A DNA stretch of 45,270 bases from Pseudonocardia oroxyli (GTDB lineage Bacteria; Actinomycetota; Actinomycetes; Mycobacteriales; Pseudonocardiaceae), in NCBI RefSeq assembly GCF_900102195.1, contig NZ_FNBE01000024.1, positions 1-45,270 on the forward strand, given 5' to 3'. Shown here piece by piece: positions 36,635 to 44,330 of the stretch. Position numbers and translations under genes: made by a program. Position 1 is the first letter of the stretch; each line of letters opens with the position of its first letter. The notes beneath the pieces are model-generated. The model saw only the letters and a program-made list of their open reading frames with translations. It did no database searches and was not told the DNA's origin.

Positions 36635-36856
36635 CTAATGATCGATCGGTCTTCGAAGTTGCAAGATGGTCTCGCCGTGCATATCGGCCGAAATGAGGCC
36701 GACGAGCGCTTCACGCTTGGCCGTCATCGGTTGCCTGACGAATTCGGTGATCTGGAGAATAGGCGACCAGGGGTTCGCTAGCTGACGCTTGTCGTCCGAC
36801 GGGGACACAGCTAGATGGGGCTTGCGAGTCGGGAAGAGGTTGAGGACGACTCTCAT
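36635..36856 (-). CDS. Small unidentified ORF, divergent from the SDR gene
   Basis: From an ATG at 36856 a 73-residue frame begins MRVVLNLFPTRKPHLAVS and ends at a TAG. It has normal amino-acid composition and about 70% G/C in third codon positions, so it could be a real small gene or a fragment of a larger one. I do not recognise a family, and no clear ribosome-binding site was seen. The 387-bp gap between livF and the SDR gene holds nothing else except the terminator. Confidence 0.3.
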   Translation of the reverse strand: MRVVLNLFPTRKPHLAVSPSDDKRQLANPWSPILQITEFVRQPMTAKREALVGLISADMHGETILQLRRPIDH

Positions 36857-36891
36857 CAATCGGGCCGGTGAACTGCTATCTAGGAGTTAGT

Positions 36892-37641
36892 TTGTATTCG
36901 AGCTATCGGGGCAAGGTCTGTTGGATCGCAGGAGGCGCCTCAGGTATTGGTGGCGCAACAGTCGCTACCCTCGCGCGTAGCGGAGCCAAAATCGCTATCG
37001 CGGACGTGGCGCGAGATGCTGGGAAGCAGCTAGCTGAAGAGCTGCAAGCGGCTGGCAGTGAAGCGATGTTCGTCGCCACCGACGTGCTTGACGATGTATC
37101 GGTACGTCAAAGCCTCTTGGCGACGGAGGCGGCCTTTGGTGGCCTGGACGTTGTGGTGAATTCGGCCGGCGTGATCAGTGACGGCCGAGATGATGACTTC
37201 GAGCGCAATGTCGACATGTTCCTGCTTGGCGTGTGGCGGGCAATCAGAGAAGCCCTTCCGATCCTGGAGCGCACACACGGTGGTTCGATAGTCAACGTTG
37301 CCTCGATAGCTGGTGTGACGGGATCAATCGGTCAGGATGGGTACGGATCAGCGAAGCACGGCGTGGTTGGCCTGACCAAAACAGTCGCGCTTGCCCACGC
37401 TCGAAGCGGTATCCGTTGCAATGCTGTATGTCCTGGGTATGTGAGAACTGGAATGACAGAGCACATTGCTTTAGACGAAGACGAGACCACGGCCCTGATC
37501 GTAGAGAAGCTTCGAGTTCCCTTGGGTCGATGGGGGCAACCGAACGAGATTGCAGCCGCCGTGGCGTTCCTCGGATCTGAAGAGGCGTCATTTGTGACTG
37601 GGGCCGTGTTGGTCGTTGATGGCGGTCTGACCGCACGATAA
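36892..37641 (+). CDS. Classical short-chain dehydrogenase/reductase
   Basis: The 249-residue protein has the cofactor motif AGGASGIGGAT, NSAG, and catalytic Ser/Tyr/Lys in VNVASIAGVTGS and YGSAKHGVVGLT, then the NAVCPGYVRTGMTE segment. The start is taken as the TTG at 36892, with TAGGAG five bases upstream; the GTG at 36868 has no such site. It most likely oxidises a secondary alcohol to a ketone or the reverse. The island context suggests the first step of the breakdown of a cyclic alcohol. Confidence 0.88.
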   Translation: MYSSYRGKVCWIAGGASGIGGATVATLARSGAKIAIADVARDAGKQLAEELQAAGSEAMFVATDVLDDVSVRQSLLATEAAFGGLDVVVNSAGVISDGRDDDFERNVDMFLLGVWRAIREALPILERTHGGSIVNVASIAGVTGSIGQDGYGSAKHGVVGLTKTVALAHARSGIRCNAVCPGYVRTGMTEHIALDEDETTALIVEKLRVPLGRWGQPNEIAAAVAFLGSEEASFVTGAVLVVDGGLTAR

Positions 37642-37693
37642 CAGGTACTCGGGCGTTGGGCAGGTGAAGACCAATGGCGAAGAGAGAAGTAGC

Positions 37694-39310
37694 ATGACGA
37701 ACATCGAATTCTGCGACGTTCTGATCATCGGCTCGGGTGCCGGAGGGCTCTCAGCGGCGATTACAGCGGGGCATGCTGGCGCGCAGGTCATCGTGGTCGA
37801 GGCGGCCGACAAGGTCGGTGGAACGTTCGCATATTCTGGCGGGCAGGTCTGGGTCGGAATGACAGATCTCGAAGTTGAGGCTGGCGTAGATGACTCGGTT
37901 GCGGATGTTCGCGCATATCTTCAATGGCTCTCGCAGGGCCAGGCGGACGACGAGATGAGGGAGACTTTCGTTACTCGTGGGCCTGAGGTGTTTCGCTTCC
38001 TGCGCAACCAGGGTATCAATCTTCGACTGATTCGCGGACTTCCGGACTATTACTACCCGGAAGCGGAGGGGTCGAAGGCCGAAGGGCGCTGGTACGAGAT
38101 CGAACCCTGGGACCAGTCACAACTTGGCCCGCTCATTGATCTCGTGGCGACCTCGCCCTACGGTGGCGGCGTTGTGTCTAGTCAGGATCGCATCGACACT
38201 GGCGGAACGGCAATGACGCCTGAACTGGCGGAACGGCGGCAACGTCATATTGAGAAGGGTGAGCGTTGCGCGGGACCGGGCCTTGCTGCCTCGATGACGA
38301 AGGTTGCAGTGGACAACGGCGTGACGTTCTACCCATCTACTCGCGCAGTTCGGTTGACCATCCAGGACGGAAAGGTGACAGGAGCAATCGTGCGCGATAC
38401 CAGCGGAGAGCGTACGGTGCACGCACGTAACGGTGTCATCATCGCGACCGGCGCCTATGACTGGTCCGAAGAATGGATGCATCGACTCGACCAGCTCGTG
38501 GATGTCAAGACGATGTCCCCGCCAACGATTCGAGGAGACCACTTCGAGCTGACCGCGCCGCTCGATGCTGCCATCGAGGTTGTTCGCCGACCAGTTACGT
38601 CGGCGGTCTACTTCGGCACACGCACACCGGGAGACGAGGTCCACGGCTCTCAAGCGTATCGCTACTACACGCCTGGTCTCCCTCGGAATATTGTAGTCAA
38701 CGACGCCGGACGGCGCTTCGCTGACGATGCATTCCACCCCGGTATTGCAGAGGGTTGGCTTGAGGGGTCTGCGAACTGGCCAGCTTGGGTGATCGTAGAC
38801 CAGAAATATATTGATACGTACGGAATTGGCGCCGTCCCCGCCGGGGGGGAGATCCCGGAAGGAATGTGCTCGCGTGGGGCGACAATTGAGGAAACTGCGC
38901 TAGCGGCTGGAATAGATCCCGCAGGATTGTCTGGCGAGGTCGCGCGCTGGAATGGGTTCTGTGCTGACGGCAAGGACAGTGACTTCGGGCGTGGAGCTCG
39001 ACCTTACGCGTTGGCCTTGAACGGTGATCCGCGTTCGGAAAATCGGAACATGGGGCCGATTACCGAAGCCCCGTTCTATGCGTTCCCGCTGGTACGAGTT
39101 GCCGTCAACTCTCCTGCCGGCGGGCTCGTCACCGGGCCGACTGGCCAGGTCCGCTCGACTTCGGGTAGCGGAATTCCCGGTCTTTACGCGGCGGGCACTG
39201 CCGTGGCGCAGCGCGATATTGGAGCGAGCTATAACAGCGGGATGGGCAACCAGCGCGGACTGCTCTATGGGTACTTGGCCGCGCTGGAGCTGACGGCAGA
39301 TGGCGCGTAG
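37694..39310 (+). CDS. FAD-dependent dehydrogenase, KSTD/fumarate-reductase flavoprotein type
   Basis: The 538-residue flavoprotein starts with the FAD motif VLIIGSGAGGLSAAITAGHA and VVEAADKVGGTFAYSGGQVW, and ends with LYAAGTAVAQRDIGASYNSG and MGNQRGLLYGYLAALEL. This is the layout of 3-ketosteroid delta-1-dehydrogenases and related FAD_binding_2 proteins. GAGAGAAG lies four bases before the ATG at 37694; the frame upstream adds ten residues without that support. Such enzymes introduce a double bond next to a ring ketone, which suits a cyclic ketone pathway. Whether the substrate is a steroid, terpenoid or simple ring is not evident. Confidence 0.88.
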   Translation: MTNIEFCDVLIIGSGAGGLSAAITAGHAGAQVIVVEAADKVGGTFAYSGGQVWVGMTDLEVEAGVDDSVADVRAYLQWLSQGQADDEMRETFVTRGPEVFRFLRNQGINLRLIRGLPDYYYPEAEGSKAEGRWYEIEPWDQSQLGPLIDLVATSPYGGGVVSSQDRIDTGGTAMTPELAERRQRHIEKGERCAGPGLAASMTKVAVDNGVTFYPSTRAVRLTIQDGKVTGAIVRDTSGERTVHARNGVIIATGAYDWSEEWMHRLDQLVDVKTMSPPTIRGDHFELTAPLDAAIEVVRRPVTSAVYFGTRTPGDEVHGSQAYRYYTPGLPRNIVVNDAGRRFADDAFHPGIAEGWLEGSANWPAWVIVDQKYIDTYGIGAVPAGGEIPEGMCSRGATIEETALAAGIDPAGLSGEVARWNGFCADGKDSDFGRGARPYALALNGDPRSENRNMGPITEAPFYAFPLVRVAVNSPAGGLVTGPTGQVRSTSGSGIPGLYAAGTAVAQRDIGASYNSGMGNQRGLLYGYLAALELTADGA

Positions 39311-39890
39311 GGCGCTGGCAGTCCGGGAATGCGAACAATCAGTGGAGGTGTCGATGGATCGTGCATCAGTGTGTAGATGTTCTCTGTGTTGGCGTTTCCA
39401 GCGTTCGTCACCGCTCAGTGCTCTGCGGTGAGTTCAATCCTGCACGCATCGGGCCGCGAAGATCGACGGCACCGATATCTCGGGCTTGTGTGGTCCGCGC
39501 GAGGCCGGCAACGGCACCTCCTAGCGAACAGTTTCACTCTTTCTGGGAGCACTCGGTATAGGCGTGCGGTCTTGGCCGCGCTCGCCGCGGAGTGGCTCGC
39601 GGTCTAGACGTCAGGGAGAGCACCCAGTCCTCCGCGTGAAGGAGTCGCTGCGGTTGATTCGCTGCGGGGTAGTCGACTAGACGGTTGACGACGCGCCCAC
39701 CTTCTCCGCAGCCTGACGTGCGGTGGCAACCCGGAAGGCGATGACCGACACCGCATTGGCTGATTTCGCGCGAGAGCTCTGATGGCTAGAGAGCCGGGGT
39801 GCCAGGGGCGCGACCAGGAGAATCGCGTGAAGAATGCCTTAAAGGGTATGTTTGTGGCACGTGATATGACCGCCAATTGGGGGAGCACAC
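39311..39890. other. 580-bp stretch without recognised gene
   Basis: Both strands were read. Short open frames exist (for example 39377-39607 plus, 39604-39888 minus) but show no family pattern, and their composition looks like non-coding or decayed DNA. The last part contains the leader of the lactonase gene, with GGGGGAG seven bases before its ATG. A promoter could lie here, but no convincing -35/-10 pair was found. Confidence 0.5.
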
Positions 39891-40736
39891 ATGGAAGATC
39901 TGACGGATCAGAGTCGGGTGCTGTGCACAGACTTGGTCTACGGTGAGGGGCCGCGATGGTATGACGGCAAGCTGTGGTTTGCAGATACGTTCGCCGATCG
40001 CATCTGCACGATGGACGAGTCCGGAACCCTGCTCGAAGTGATCGAGTTTCCCCAGCCTTCTGGTCTGGGTTTTCTACCCGACGGTTCTCTGATTGCCACC
40101 GCTTCTCAGCAACTTATGGTCTATCGGTTTGATGGCGGCAATCTTGAACCGTACTGCGACCTCAGTCGTGAGGGCGCCATCATGATCAACGACATGGTCG
40201 TCGCCGGGAACGGTGATGCTTACGTAGGCAGGTACTTCCCGGGCGATCCGTATCCTAAGGGAGAGTTGGTTCGGATCCCGAATGGTGGTGGAACTGTAGA
40301 GACTGTGACCGAGACCCTGGCTACTCCTAACGGGATCGGGATCCTCCCCGGCGATCGCGTCCTCGTTGTCAATCTCAGTGGCGGAGAGGCAATCCTGGCA
40401 TTCGACATTGAGGCGAATGGAAAGCTGTCGGGTCAGCGCGAGTGGGCCCGTATCCCCGGCGCGAGCCCGGATGGGCTCGCAGTGGATAGCGAGGGTGCGA
40501 TCTGGATCGGGAGCTTCACCTCCGCGGAGTTTCTCCGAGTGCGGGAAGGTGGAGAAGTCACCCACCGTGTCGCGACACCCAGGAGATGGGCCGTTGCTCC
40601 GATGCTTGGCGGGCAGGACCGCAGGACGCTCTTCATGATCAGCGCGGACACTGATCTCGATAGGTATCTTGCCGGCAAGTCGGCCGGAGTAATTGAGGCA
40701 GTCTCGGTTGCGGTGGGCGGTGCTGGGCGCCCTTGA
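39891..40736 (+). CDS. SMP-30/gluconolactonase-family lactonase
   Basis: The 281-residue six-bladed propeller protein has the metal-binding residues expected of the family: Glu19 in YGEGPRW, Asn100 in MINDMVV, Asn147 in ATPNGIGIL and Asp194 in GASPDGLAVD. These enzymes hydrolyse lactones with a divalent metal. Being in the same strand and next to a flavin monooxygenase that could form a lactone, it probably opens the ring of that product. GGGGGAG precedes the ATG. Confidence 0.9.
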   Translation: MEDLTDQSRVLCTDLVYGEGPRWYDGKLWFADTFADRICTMDESGTLLEVIEFPQPSGLGFLPDGSLIATASQQLMVYRFDGGNLEPYCDLSREGAIMINDMVVAGNGDAYVGRYFPGDPYPKGELVRIPNGGGTVETVTETLATPNGIGILPGDRVLVVNLSGGEAILAFDIEANGKLSGQREWARIPGASPDGLAVDSEGAIWIGSFTSAEFLRVREGGEVTHRVATPRRWAVAPMLGGQDRRTLFMISADTDLDRYLAGKSAGVIEAVSVAVGGAGRP

Positions 40737-41119
40737 ATGGTGTGGAGCCGTTGATGTACTACGGGTTCGCGTCCTGTGGGTCCAGTGGCGGCCTGGCGTG
40801 ACGACTCCTATGTCTTACAGAACACTGGCAGAGAGTGCGGCTCGCGCAATGTGCGACGTCTGAACCAGGTCCTGTGGCCGCTACTGCCGTTCGCTCATTG
40901 CGACGAGCGGAGAACGTCGCCTCCTGAGAGCAGCTGGGTTCAGATCGGTGCGGTCGTGTTGTGCATGTCAAGAGTTGCAGAACCCGCTGGGCCCATACGT
41001 CTCCGAACCTTCGAACTGACGTGGATAGCAACCGTAGACGTTCCACGTTCGGGTGAGCCGCGTCGAAGGTAGCGCGCCGGAATGTTCCAAGACCTAACTA
41101 ACGAAAGGACTGCACGTTG
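40737..41119. other. 383-bp stretch without recognised gene
   Basis: Neither strand shows a recognisable protein. The end holds the ribosome-binding site AAAGGA before the monooxygenase start. No clear hairpin terminator follows the lactonase gene. Confidence 0.5.
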
Positions 41120-42928
41120 ATGATCTCTACGTCTCTTGACTCGAAGGTGGCGGCTTGGTTTTCGGCCTTCGAGCGCGCTCTGGATTCACGCGATGAGAAG
41201 CAGTTGGGCGATCTCTTCGCCGATCCATCCTATCTTCGCGATAACGGCGCCCTTACGTGGGACTACCGCCAGTTTCACGGTCGCGATTCTGTGATCGCCG
41301 CACTGCTGTCGGTTGTAGATGACATTCAACCGTCCAACTTCGCCCTCTCAGCGCAGTGGCCGGCCGCAAGCATATTGGGCGAAGGCCAGGGGGCAGTTGT
41401 TGAGGGTTACCATGGATTCCAGACCGCTGCTGGCGCTGCCATCGCTGTGGTCAATGGTGTTCTAGACGATTCGGCGCCGTCCGGCCTCAGGGTCATTACG
41501 CTCTATACTCGCTTGCAGTCGCTCCGCGATGCTCCCGAGCCTGAGCTGCGGCACCCCCGAGGCGACGGATTCTCTCCCCGCCATTCTGGTGAGACGTATT
41601 CCGAGAACCGTGCCGCCCGCCGCGAGTTTGTGAACGCGCAGCCTGAAGTCCTCGTGGTGGGCGCTGGTCACAACGGCTTGGTTGCCGCTGCGGAACTTGG
41701 TCGGTTGGGACTGAGCACCCTGGTCATCGACAGGAACCACGCAGTGGGGGACAACTGGCGCAACCGCTACGAATCTCTGACGCTGCACAACCCCGTCGAG
41801 ATGAACGGCTTTCCGTATCTTCCGTTTCCGAAGCACTACCCCGAGTACCTGCCTAAGGATCTCGTCGCAGACTGGCTAGAGATCTATGCTCGCTATCTGG
41901 ACCTGGATGTCTGGACTGGGACCGAATTTTTCGGTGCCGACTATGACGACCAGACTGGGCAATGGTCGGCTAGAGTGCGGCGTGCCGACGGACACGAGCG
42001 GGTGCTTCACCCTAAGCACATCGTTCTTGCGACCGGTGGCATTGGCGGCAAGCCCTCCGTCCCAGATCTTCCGGGTCTGGGCTCGTTCGCGGGAAAAGTT
42101 CTTCACTCTTCGGAGTACACCAAGGCAGCCCAGTACGGCATTGAGAGAGCAATCATCGTCGGAGCGGCCACTAGTGCTCATGACATTGCTCTTGACATGT
42201 CTGACAACGGGGTGGAGGCTACGATGATTCAGCGTGGGCCGATCGTGGTGAATCACGTGGCGACGGCTAACCTAGCGGTGGCTGGGTTCCTCAACCCAGA
42301 GATTCCGACCAAGGTGAACGATATCCGTTTTGCGGTTGGCATGATAAATCCACTGCGTGAGGCGGCATCCAGAGAGTATCACGCCTATGCGAAGGCTCTT
42401 GACGGAGATCTTCTCAAGGGCCTTGCCGCCGCGGGTATGCGTTTGGGCGACGGATTCAATGGGCTGGGTTGGCTAGATCTATTTCTCCGAACGGGAGGTG
42501 GCTACTACCTGAACAAGGGAGCCTCCGAGAGGATCATTGACGGCGGGATCAAGGTTCTCCAGTTGGACCGAATGGTCGAATTCGTAGCGAACGGCGCCAA
42601 GCTCGACGATGGCACCATCCTTGAGGCCGACATGGTTGTGCTGGCCACCGGTTACCACAACCGCAAGGTCGAGGTTTCGGAATGGTTCGGCTCGGACGTC
42701 GCTGAGCGGGTGGGCGACATCGCTCGCCTCGACAGCCAGGGTGAGTGGGCAAACCTGTGGGGACAGACCGCGCAGCGTGGCCTGTGGTTCAACGGTGGAG
42801 GATTTAACATGACCCGTTCGAACTCGTTTGTCCTGGCTATGCTCATCAAGGCAGACATCGAAGGGCTTATCACCGACAGGTTCCGTCGCGCACCTGCGAA
42901 CAGCCAGTCAATCACCGTAGGAGCCTAA
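41120..42928 (+). CDS. Flavin-containing monooxygenase with NTF2/SnoaL-like N-terminal domain
   Basis: The 602-residue protein begins with about 150 residues of SnoaL/NTF2-like appearance (KVAAWFSAFERALDSRDEKQ then FADPSYLRDNGALTWDYRQF). A flavin monooxygenase follows: FAD motif VLVVGAGHNGLVAAAELGRL near residue 178, the fingerprint FAGKVLHSSEY (FxGxxxHxxxY), the NADPH motif IIVGAATSAHDIALDMSDNG, and the late VLATGYHNRK. The ATG at 41120 is preferred to the TTG just before it. It could be a Baeyer-Villiger or N/S-oxygenating enzyme; next to a lactonase, ketone-to-lactone oxidation is the likelier job. Two-domain versions are best known from fungi, to my knowledge. Confidence 0.9.
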   Translation: MISTSLDSKVAAWFSAFERALDSRDEKQLGDLFADPSYLRDNGALTWDYRQFHGRDSVIAALLSVVDDIQPSNFALSAQWPAASILGEGQGAVVEGYHGFQTAAGAAIAVVNGVLDDSAPSGLRVITLYTRLQSLRDAPEPELRHPRGDGFSPRHSGETYSENRAARREFVNAQPEVLVVGAGHNGLVAAAELGRLGLSTLVIDRNHAVGDNWRNRYESLTLHNPVEMNGFPYLPFPKHYPEYLPKDLVADWLEIYARYLDLDVWTGTEFFGADYDDQTGQWSARVRRADGHERVLHPKHIVLATGGIGGKPSVPDLPGLGSFAGKVLHSSEYTKAAQYGIERAIIVGAATSAHDIALDMSDNGVEATMIQRGPIVVNHVATANLAVAGFLNPEIPTKVNDIRFAVGMINPLREAASREYHAYAKALDGDLLKGLAAAGMRLGDGFNGLGWLDLFLRTGGGYYLNKGASERIIDGGIKVLQLDRMVEFVANGAKLDDGTILEADMVVLATGYHNRKVEVSEWFGSDVAERVGDIARLDSQGEWANLWGQTAQRGLWFNGGGFNMTRSNSFVLAMLIKADIEGLITDRFRRAPANSQSITVGA

Positions 42929-43238
42929 GGTCCACCGAAACGTGAGTGTCGAGATTCGACTAAGCGCGCCCGGAGAGTAGGACGTTTCAGAAGGGTTCAG
43001 TCAAGCGAGCATCGATTTGACGGCTTGCCGCGTCGTTGGCCATCACGCGCAACAACTCGGTGAGTCGTGGGCGGAGAGTAGCGGCCTCTTTGTGATGCTC
43101 GGGTTCGGAGAGTGTCTGATATTCCGGGAGCGGAAATACACTGGATACTTGGACACTGCGCCTGTGCCAACCTGCTGGACTGGCGCGTCAGCGGGTGTGC
43201 GGCGTGGCGTGACCTCGAATGAGACCCTGTCAACCTGA
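42929..43238. other. 310-bp stretch without recognised gene
   Basis: After the monooxygenase stop no protein pattern was found on either strand up to the first transposase relic. No strong hairpin was seen. The lower-GC island seems to end in this stretch. Confidence 0.45.
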
Positions 43239-43490
43239 TCACGCGTTCGTGATCATGAGGGTCTGAACCGCGGTGATGAGCTTGTCCGCGGTGTTCGGGC
43301 TGGACCGGATCTTGCGCAGCTCTCGCCAGTTCCTGAGTTCTGCGTTGGCGCGCTCGCCTGGCCCGCGGCGGCGGGCGTGGGCCTCGTTGGCACGCTTCTG
43401 GAAGCCGGAGAGCGTTCGGAACCTCCCGGTGTCGGGGTCCTTGCGCCGTCGTCGCTGCGGGACCGCCACGGTGGGTCCCGCGTCTTGCTA
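43239..43490 (-). mobile_element. IS5-type (DDE_Tnp_4) transposase C-terminal relic
   Basis: The minus strand reads DAGPTVAVPQRRRRKDPDTG, then FQKRANEAHARRRGPGERAN and ELRNWRELRKIRSSPNTA, the conserved tail of IS5-type transposases with the DDE_Tnp_4 domain. An in-frame stop lies just before the segment and the N-terminal part is missing. Confidence 0.7.
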
Positions 43491-43517
43491 GTGGTCTCGG
43501 GCGTAGTTCGTCGGGGG

Positions 43518-43782
43518 TCATGCCGCGAAGGTGAGCGTGTCGGATTGCTGGTGTGGGTTGATCCGGTTGCGCAGGACGCGGAGGTCGTGGCGGGTGAAGG
43601 TCCAGTCGAACGGAGCCGCGGTCGGCCGCGATCGCGGCGTTGCAGGCACCACCGGCGGCGGCGAGCACGATCCGGGCCCGAAGACGATCACGGTGCTCGG
43701 TGCGGGCGTTGCGGGTCCGCGCGCTCAACACCGTCTTCTCGGCGGTGGTGAGTGTGATGACGAACGGGCTGGTAACCGACAT
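43518..43782 (-). mobile_element. IS630-family transposase, internal deletion derivative
   Basis: From an ATG at 43782 the minus strand reads LTTAEKTVLSARTRNARTEH and IVLAAAGGACNAAIAADRG, the N-terminal HTH part of IS630 transposases. In another frame it jumps directly to TAAPFDWTFTRHDLRVLRNR, the C-terminal end. The catalytic core of about 250 residues is missing, so head and tail have been joined by a deletion. Confidence 0.65.
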
Positions 43783-43920
43783 CGGGCAGTTCTCAACCCC
43801 CGATGCCGCCCCAGCGCCTGCGACACACCGTGATCACCCGCCCGTGCGGTAGACGGACCATCGAGCAGGCCGGCCGACGAGGGGTGAGCTGTCACGATGG
43901 GTCGTGTGGCGCCCCGCTTC

Positions 43921-44093
43921 CCCGAGTCGACGAGAGCTCCCTGCGGCAACAGCTCGCCGCTCGAGCCCGGCAACGATGGCCGGAGATCACCGAGCTGCGG
44001 ATGCGTCACCACGGGGTCTTCACCTACGTCGAGGCCACCACCGCCGAGACGACCCCGCCCGCGACGATGCCGCTGTGCCGGTTGCGGGACTGT
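43921..44093 (+). pseudogene. Fragment of a conserved hypothetical protein
   Basis: A frame reading RQQLAARARQRWPEITELRM, then HHGVFTYVEATT and PLCRLR resembles the middle of a small conserved hypothetical protein often seen in actinobacteria, where the sequence usually continues with YGGSASxWGFA. That continuation is missing, cut by the IS256 relic. The function of the family is unknown to me. Confidence 0.4.
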
Positions 44094-44133
44094 AAGAACA
44101 TCGGTGTAACTCCGATCAAAGAGTGTGGACCCG

Positions 44134-44330
44134 ATGACCGAGTTCGCTGCTGAACTGCCTGTGGCCCTCGACGCGTTGACTGGCGACCAGGCGTCGCGGC
44201 CCTTGCCCGTCAAGGCACCTGGACTCGACGGGCTCGATGAGCAGTTGATCGGCCAGCTGGCAGGGCGAGCCCGCCCCAGCGCCGCTCGCTCTGACCGGCG
44301 AGGGTGGGCTACTGAAGCGCACCGGGTTCA
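44134..44330 (+). mobile_element. IS256-family transposase N-terminal relic
   Basis: From an ATG at 44134 the frame reads MTEFAAELPVALDALTGDQA and DGLDEQLIGQLAG, then after a frame change LALTGEGGLLKRT, the opening of IS256-type transposases. It is cut by the IS3 element on the opposite strand. Confidence 0.6.
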
